From: Agapanthus africanus | Taxonomy: Eukaryota > Streptophyta > Magnoliopsida > Asparagales > Amaryllidaceae | DNA length: 64,000 nucleotides | NCBI GenBank assembly: GCA_030015575.1 | Contig: CM057337.1 | Span: forward strand, 337,724,583 to 337,788,582 | Reading direction: 5' to 3' | Part shown: piece by piece, positions 57,904 through 64,000 of the stretch | Position numbering within the stretch: the stretch's first letter is position 1 | Layout: each line of letters begins with the position of its first letter | Translations under genes and position numbers: made by a program | Notes under the pieces: generated by a model | What the model was told of the DNA's origin: nothing | Databases searched by the model: none | Seen by the model: only the letters and a program-made list of their open reading frames with translations

Positions 57904-58947
57904 CCGTTTTGGGGCCCATGTGAACAAAATTTCTTCTGGGCCTCTTATATGTGGAATTGTGGTTTTTGGAATAATTATTTTTTGGGCCCAGATTTGTTAC
58001 AGTATTGATTTAATACTTGGGACCCACTTGGAAAGTTTAGTCGATCGTAATTTTTAAATGTGTATTTTGTTATCGGTACATAGATTAGATTCTGCGACCG
58101 TGAATGTCATTTGATCTGTAAATCCGTCTATCTGCTATATGTTCTTTTAGATGGATTTGCGAACGTGACATTCGCGTTGATGTTTCCGTGATTGTGCTGA
58201 TGTTGTGGTTGGATTGTCATGGTGGATAGCATGTGGTGCAATGTTAGAAATACAGTTTATAATACATTTGTACATTTGTTATTGCGGGGCGAGCGTCCGA
58301 CAAATGGACTGCCGTCTTTGCCGGGTTTTATATTATTTTGGGGCACGACCGCGTTGAGGTCGATGTCACCATTTGTATATATTATTTTCATTTTCTGTAT
58401 TAGGATTACCCCGCGGTGGAGTGCACGAATAGCCGGGTTCTAGAAGGCAACAAGTCCGCATCTCATGGCGCTGAGACGGAGGGGGCTTCATTCTAGAATT
58501 GGCGGGCTATTCGCCGCATTCGTAGGGGGTACAGGTTTTCATTACACAGGCTATCCACACGACCGGGAACGTCGGGTTTTATTTGCGGCTCAAATGAAAC
58601 CCGGGGCTCTAAGATTATCCACCATTCTGTTTTGTTATCTGTGATGTTGTTTATTATCATGCCTGGGACGAATGTTATATATACATATATATACTTGTAC
58701 ATGTTGTATATGTTTTGCACCCGCGCTAGTCCAGCCTCCGCTCTGTCGTTAGTTAAGTAGCCTAACGGGTGATGACGGGGCCCCGTGGTGAATGCGGATG
58801 GCATATACGTACATTTTATTTTCGTTCTTTTCTGGTGTGATAAGTTACAAATTGATGGGACCGCATTAATTTTGATTAATGCAAGATAATAAACCTAAAA
58901 GATGTTGTTGGAACCAAGCTTTAAAAACTGACATTACAGACGTTCTC

Positions 58948-59187
58948 TTTTGCTGTGCATTGTGATAATCAGTTTGGAATATCCAGCACCTCATTCGACG
59001 AGGAAAGGGCCGAGATCCCTTCACCGGGACTGACCCCTTGAGTAAAAGTTTGTGTCAGGGTAATAACTTCACTATAGTGGACTAATTTTTGCTTTGCATC
59101 GTGGTATTCAGTTTGGAATATCCTGCACCTCATTCGACGAGGAAAGAGCCGAGATCCCTTCACGGGGAGTGACCTCTTTAGCAAAGG
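58948..59187 (+). repeat. Two tandem ~100-nt leader units of B2
   Basis: Units 58948-59048 and 59088-59187 are counterparts of 32562-32800. Confidence 0.85.
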
Positions 59188-59321
59188 TTTTCGCCACTAT
59201 ATATTTATAAAACCACTCAGGTTCCTTCAACAATATCAAGTTCATTACGTTAACGGGTTTTTCGTCAAAACCCCAGCTATAGCCCTCCGTCGTTTCAGAT
59301 AATTACTACTTAGTATTCGTG

Positions 59322-59541
59322 CTGTGTTTGTTGATTATTCGTCAAGGCACAGTGAACGGTAGCTGAGTAATAGTTCTCTGTTGCACAGATAGATGCGATT
59401 GGATTGGACGGTCGCATGATTTTGTTGATTATTCGTCAAGGATCATGCGGGTGGGTCTAATGGTATCCAGGATAACGACGGGTTGAACTTGAGTAGGACC
59501 TTTTGATTTGTTGATTATTCGTCAAGGTCACTTGGGTCCTA
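59322..59541 (+). other. Three-hairpin leader array of B2
   Basis: Hairpins lie at 59322-59352, 59413-59449 and 59494-59541, with the same stems and loops as in B1; the last stem is one pair shorter. Confidence 0.8.
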
Positions 59542-60053
59542 GAGGTAAAAACCATATCGGGAGTTTCAAACATACAGGAAACTTTCTGATTTAGCATACC
59601 TTCTGCAGTGTGGTGACTAGAGTGGATTCCATCTAGTGCATCACACAATGATAGTTGGATCCCGATCCCACTGATGAGTAGGATTACTTATGGAAGATTT
59701 TTTTCACTTAACAATCAATGCTATAAACCAAGTAGGTGTCTAGAACGGTGTTAGCAGGGCTACGCCTCCAGGGAAAAGACGTTATATAATTAAGGAATTT
59801 CGAGAAAGCATTGGAAAACCTCCCTCGAAGTACTAACACCAACGTGGCTGAAAGGTTAAGCAAGTATTGTGACGTGCGATTAATCCTGACTAGTTCTTCT
59901 TTTAGGGTTTGAAGAAGAATTTGAGGAAACAGTGGGAGCCATCCTGATTAGATAAATTAATAAACCAATCTAATCTTGCAAGAGCGCACGCTAAGTGTTT
60001 TCCCTCTCTCTCTCCAGGTAGCAACCGTTTCACGCCCTAGTCAAGACAATAAA

Positions 60054-63000
60054 ATGTATCGCTTGACCGATCTGAATTCTTATTCAGGGCTGGGGAACGT
60101 CGGTTCGGCATTAACTTACGACAAAAGTCTTAAGTATGAGCAAGGGAAAGAGGAAAGTTTGAATTCCTTGATAAACCCATCGAAGAAGAAACATACTGTT
60201 GCGTCTTCTTCAGGTGTTCTTGTCATTGAGAACTGTTTTTCGGTCAGTCCTACCACCTGAGTACTAGATACCGGATCAGGATCTCATATTTGTAATTTAT
60301 TACAGGGACTGAGAAAAAGTAGGATAGTTGCACCTGGTGATATGTCCCTCAGAGTAGGGAACGGAGCATAAGTTAATGCTGCAGCCGTCGGTGAATATCA
60401 CCTAGTGTTGCCAAATGGCAATACTATGATTTTGAACAATTGCTACTATGTACCTTCCATGCTTTGCAACATCATATCAGTTTCTTTACTTGATAAAGAT
60501 GGGTATAACTTTTTTCTTGATAGAAATATCATGAACATTTACCTTGATAAGGTACTGGTTGCAGAAGGTACACTGTGTTATGGTATCTATGTTCTAAATC
60601 AGAATACAGTGCACAATGTACAAAACACACGCAAGAGGAAGAGTTCAGATACGAACGAATCCTACTTGTGGCATTGTAGACTTGGTCATATCGGAGAGAA
60701 AAGGCTGAGAAAGTTGCATAAAGATGGACTTTTAGATACGTTTGAATTTTCATCTTATGAAACTTGTCAATCTTGTCTCAAAGGAAAAATGACCAAATCT
60801 CCGTTCACCGGACATGGAGGAAGAGCAACAGAGCTCTTAGGACGCATATACAGTGATGTGTGTGGTCCGATGTCTATACATGTAAGGGGAGGGTTCTCGT
60901 ACTTCATCACAATCACTGACGATCTCTCTAGATTTGGATATGTGTATCTTATGAAACACAAATCTGAAGCTTTTGAGAAATTCAAAGAATTCAGGAATGA
61001 AGTAGAGAACCAGATTGGCAAAAGTATTAAGATCCTCCGGTCTGATAGGGGAGGGGAGTACTTGAGCACGGAATTCCTAGATTACTTAAAAGAGAATGGA
61101 ATTCTCTCTCAGCTTACTCCTCCTTACACACCACAGCACAACGGTGTATCGGAGCGGAGGAATCGTAACCTATTGGATATGGTTCGCTCCATGATGAGTA
61201 ATACTGAGTTGCCTCTTTCATTTTGGTGATATGCACTTCAGACAGCAGCATACCTTTTGAATCAAGTTCCATCCAAATCTGTGCCCAACACTCCGTATGA
61301 AATATGGAGTAGCAAGAAACCATGTCTTAAATTTATTAAGATATGAGGTTGTCCGGTCTATGTGAAATCACAGAAATCGGACAAACTAGAGGCACGGTCA
61401 GTTCTATGTAAATTTGTGGGATATCCTAAGGATTCACTAGGATATCTGTTCTACCATACTGAGGAACAAAAGGTGTTTGTATCTCGCCATGCTACCTTCT
61501 TAGAAAGGGAGTTTCTTGCAAAAGAAACTAGTGGGAGTACGGTAGAACTGAGAGAAATCCGTGAACCACAAAATGTAACTGAAGATTTGGAGGAACCACT
61601 AGATTCAGCAATCTCAGATGAACCTTAGCCACTACATAGATCTAGTAGGATTTCTCATCCGCCTGAGAGATACTACGGTTTTCTCATAGATGGGGATCGA
61701 GAGGATTGCATCTTGGAAGAAGATGATCCTACTAGTTTCAGGCAGGCCATTATCAGTAGGGACTCTGATAAATGGCTGGATGCTAAGCAATCTGATGTAC
61801 ACCAATAAAGTGTGGACCCTGGAAGTTGCTCCACCAGGGGTAAAACCCGTTAGATGCAAATGGATCTACAAGAAAAAGTTTGGTGTAGATGGACAGGTAG
61901 AAACATATAAGGCTAGACTTGTTGCAAAAGGTTTTCGTCAAAAACCAGGAGTGGACTATGATGAAACCTTTTCTCCAGTGGATATGCTTAAATCCATTAG
62001 GATCCTGCTTGTCATCGCTGCCTTCTATGACTATGAGATCTGGCAGATGGACGTAAAAACGACTTTTCTAAATGGAAGTTTAGAAGAGTGCGTTTACATG
62101 GATCAGCCAGAAGGTTTTGTAGACAGTGGGAGCAGCAGGAAGGTGTGCAAGCTGCTCAAATCCATTTATGGATTGAAGCAAGCATCGCGGAGCTGGAATA
62201 TCTGTTTTGATGAGACAGTCAAGGAATTTGACTTCATCAAGAACGAGGATGAGCCTTGTATTTATAAGAAGATCGTAGGACGAACTGTCGTGCTCCTAGT
62301 CTTGTATGTGGATGACATTCTTTTGATAGGAAATCACATTCCTATGCTATAATCGGTCAAGCTATTCTTATCACAATGGTTCTCTATGAAAGTCCTAGGT
62401 GATGCCTCGTACATTCTGGGGATCAAGATCTACAGAGATAGATCCAAGAGATTACTGGGACTTTCGCTGTCCAGGTACATAAAGACTGTACTAAAGAGAT
62501 TTGGTATGGAAGATTCCAAGCGCGGTAACATACCCGCATTGCACGGAATCACCCTCTCCAAGGAGATGTCTCCCAAGAGTGACGAGGAAAGGGTTCGCAT
62601 GAGCACTATACCCTACGTTTCGGCGGTAAGATCTAGAATGTATGCGATGCTATGTACAAGACCAGATGTAGCTTACGCGCTAAGCGTAGTGAGCCGGTAT
62701 CAGTCAGACCCGGGTGAGAACCACTGGACTGCAGTAAAGAACATTCTCAAGTACCTGAGAAGGTCTAAGGAGATGTTCCTGATTTACGGTAATAGAGACC
62801 TCAGGGTCGAGTCCTTTACTGACTCAAGCTTCCAGAGTGACAAGGACGACAGCAAGTATTTCTCGGGTTTTGTGTTTACCCTCAACGGAGGGGCAGTATG
62901 TTGGAAGAGTTCCAAATATGATACCATCGCAGACTCGACGATTGAGGCTGAATACATTGATGTTAGCGATGCCGCAAAAGAAGCAGTCTGGATGAAGAAG

Positions 63001-63333
63001 TTCACAGCTGATCTTCAGGTGGTTCCGTCCATTGTTGATCCGATACCAGTGTATTGTGATAACAATGGGGCTATAGCTTTAGCGAAGGAACCACGGTCCC
63101 ATCAGAAATCCAGGCACATCTTAAGGCGGTATCATCTGATCAGGGAGATCGTAGATCGCCAAGAGATCGAGGTCCGTAGAGTAGATACGAAAGACAACAC
63201 GGCGGATCCATTCACAAAGGCCCTCCCTCAAGCACAGTTCGAGCGACTTTTTAGGATGTTGGGTATGCGGTACGCCAGCAGCTGGCCTAAGAGCAGACGT
63301 TGGGTATTTGGTACGGCAATCACTGGCCTTTAG
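60054..63333 (+). pseudogene. B2 pol (protease-integrase-RT-RNase H), gag-less
   Basis: It starts MYRLTDLNSYSG. Protease DTGS is at 60267-60278. Then the zinc finger (LWHCRLGHI, CQSC), the integrase core with D at 60855, RSDRGGEY and GVSERRN, RT with TFLNGSLEECVYMD and YVDD at 62305-62316, and RNase H with CDNNGAI and TADPFTKALP. In the Glu motif, B1 has MEAEYIAA and B2 has IEAEYIDV. Stops: TGA 60258, TAA 60369, TGA 61227, TGA 61344, TAG 61626 and TAA 62350. A small deletion near 61790-61800 shifts the frame. TAA 60369 and TAG 61626 are shared with B1 and predate the duplication. Confidence 0.93.
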
Positions 63334-63334
63334 T

Positions 63335-63347
63335 GCAAGTGGGAGAT
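63335..63347 (+). other. B2 polypurine tract
   Basis: GCAAGTGGGAGAT directly precedes the 3' LTR. Confidence 0.93.
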
Positions 63348-64000
63348 TGTTGGATGTATATGCCCTAGAGGCCTGTATTGTATATGTATACATATAGGAT
63401 ACTAGCGATCTGTATGTACAGAACAATCTTGCTCAGTTTTATAGTATATTATTTGATTTGCTTTTATCGCGATATGTGTATTTATTTTTATTGTTGTTAT
63501 ATCTAGCTTGCACATATTGATAAAGACTCGATACGGTAGTATAATATTGAGGTTTGTATTTATCTTAACATGGTGTATGTCATACTCGTTATTACATATT
63601 GCAGTTACATGTTGATAAAGCCCCTATGATCTTGCTTGACTACCTGCGTTGTGATGGCGATCATACTTGTGGGAGCAGGTTAGTCCATAAGCACATCCTT
63701 AAATGGTCCCTAGTCGCGTGAGTATCGAGACTGGGCACTGATACTCCAGAGTACACTGGGGTGTACGTTTCTAGCCCCATCGGGGGATGGTTGGTCCCGC
63801 AGTCATTGGTCCGATGCACCTAAGATCGTATACAGGTGCTCACTGGGTGTGAGTACACTGGACGGACTCGCCGAGAACTTCCATGTGGTACTATACCTAT
63901 CGTCAGATGGGAGTTCTCAGGTGACATGTGTACAGGTTAGTCTTTGGACCTGATATCGGAATTTGCCTCGTGTGAGTTCCCACTGAACTTTGATCACTAC
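63348..64000 (+). repeat. B2 3' LTR (5' part)
   Basis: TGTTGGATGTATATGCCCTA onward matches the start of the B LTRs. The window ends inside it. Confidence 0.93.

Larger units (their letters stand above)
57661..60053 (+). other. B2 non-coding structured leader
   Basis: It is collinear with the B1 leader. GC-rich hairpin at 57859-57903 (14 of 15 arm positions pair, one of them G-U), tandem units at 58948-59048 and 59088-59187, and hairpin array at 59322-59541. No gag-like frame is seen. Confidence 0.8.
23162..64000 (-). mobile_element. Tandem array of gypsy-derived element G with nested copia insertions
   Basis: Order in the window: LTR (23162-27644), internal with B1 nested (27645-49539), LTR (49540-54033), internal with B2 nested (from 54034). 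The middle LTR has a primer-binding site on its left and a polypurine tract on its right, so it serves both units. The left LTR abuts H pol. Excluding nested elements, the internal region is only about 2.65 kb and non-coding apart from roughly the last 15 pol codons, which fits a LARD-type non-autonomous element. The second unit is cut by the window edge. Confidence 0.85.
55441..64000 (+). mobile_element. Ty1/copia retrotransposon B2 (cut by window end)
   Basis: It is the sister copy of B1, at the same G position. 5' LTR 55441-57648, primer site 57649-57660, leader 57661-60053, pol 60054-63333, polypurine tract 63335-63347, 3' LTR from 63348. It lacks the C insertion. Integrase, RT and RNase H are largely readable but broken by stops and one frameshift. 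Confidence 0.93.

Overview
The window looks like plant nuclear DNA made almost wholly of nested LTR retrotransposons. I find no host gene, rRNA gene or CRISPR array. Evidence for a plant: Ty1/copia and Ty3/gypsy (chromovirus-type) coding remnants, primer-binding sites complementary to initiator tRNA-Met, 5-bp target-site duplications (TSDs), very long LTRs and several layers of nesting. The species cannot be told from the sequence.

Left stack (1-19697). A copia LTR remnant Y (18308-19697) was entered by a gypsy element K, of which the LTR 15035-18307 is seen. A copia element X lies against K (pol 1582-2029 and 12457-12814, 3' LTR 12829-15027). A complete minus-strand copia element A (2030-12451) sits inside the RNase H region of X, flanked by GTTGC. 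A's two LTRs are both 2234 bp and differ at about six sites by eye, so A is young. An inverted LTR fragment (1-1581) is fused to the broken 5' end of X.

Right stack (19698-64000). Gypsy element H (minus strand, LTR 19698-22933 and the last residues of pol) was entered by G, a non-coding gypsy derivative with LTRs of about 4.5 kb. G forms a tandem array: LTR (23162-27644), internal region, shared middle LTR (49540-54033), internal region again. Copia element B sits at the same internal point in both G units (B1 29055-48300; B2 from 55441 to the window end), so the roughly 26.4-kb unit was duplicated after B landed. B1 was later entered by copia element C (34966-44588, TSD GTTGC). LTR and copy divergences sampled by eye agree with the order B, then duplication, then C, and separately A as the youngest.

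Main biological point. A, B and C look like one copia clan that has lost gag. Each has LTRs of about 2.1-2.2 kb, an initiator-Met primer site, a 2.3-3.2 kb non-coding leader and a pol that begins just upstream of protease. The leaders share an ordered set of RNA-like structures: a GC-rich hairpin about 200 nt after the primer site, two tandem units of about 100 nt, and three two-stage hairpins. The outer stems change sequence between elements but keep pairing, and the inner stem-loops are family specific. A and C carry badly decayed pol between much more similar LTRs, so they probably moved using proteins supplied in trans. My working hypothesis is that the leader is the packaging or dimerisation signal that lets these gag-less elements use a helper's Gag. 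All similarity statements come from reading the sequence; nothing was searched against a database.
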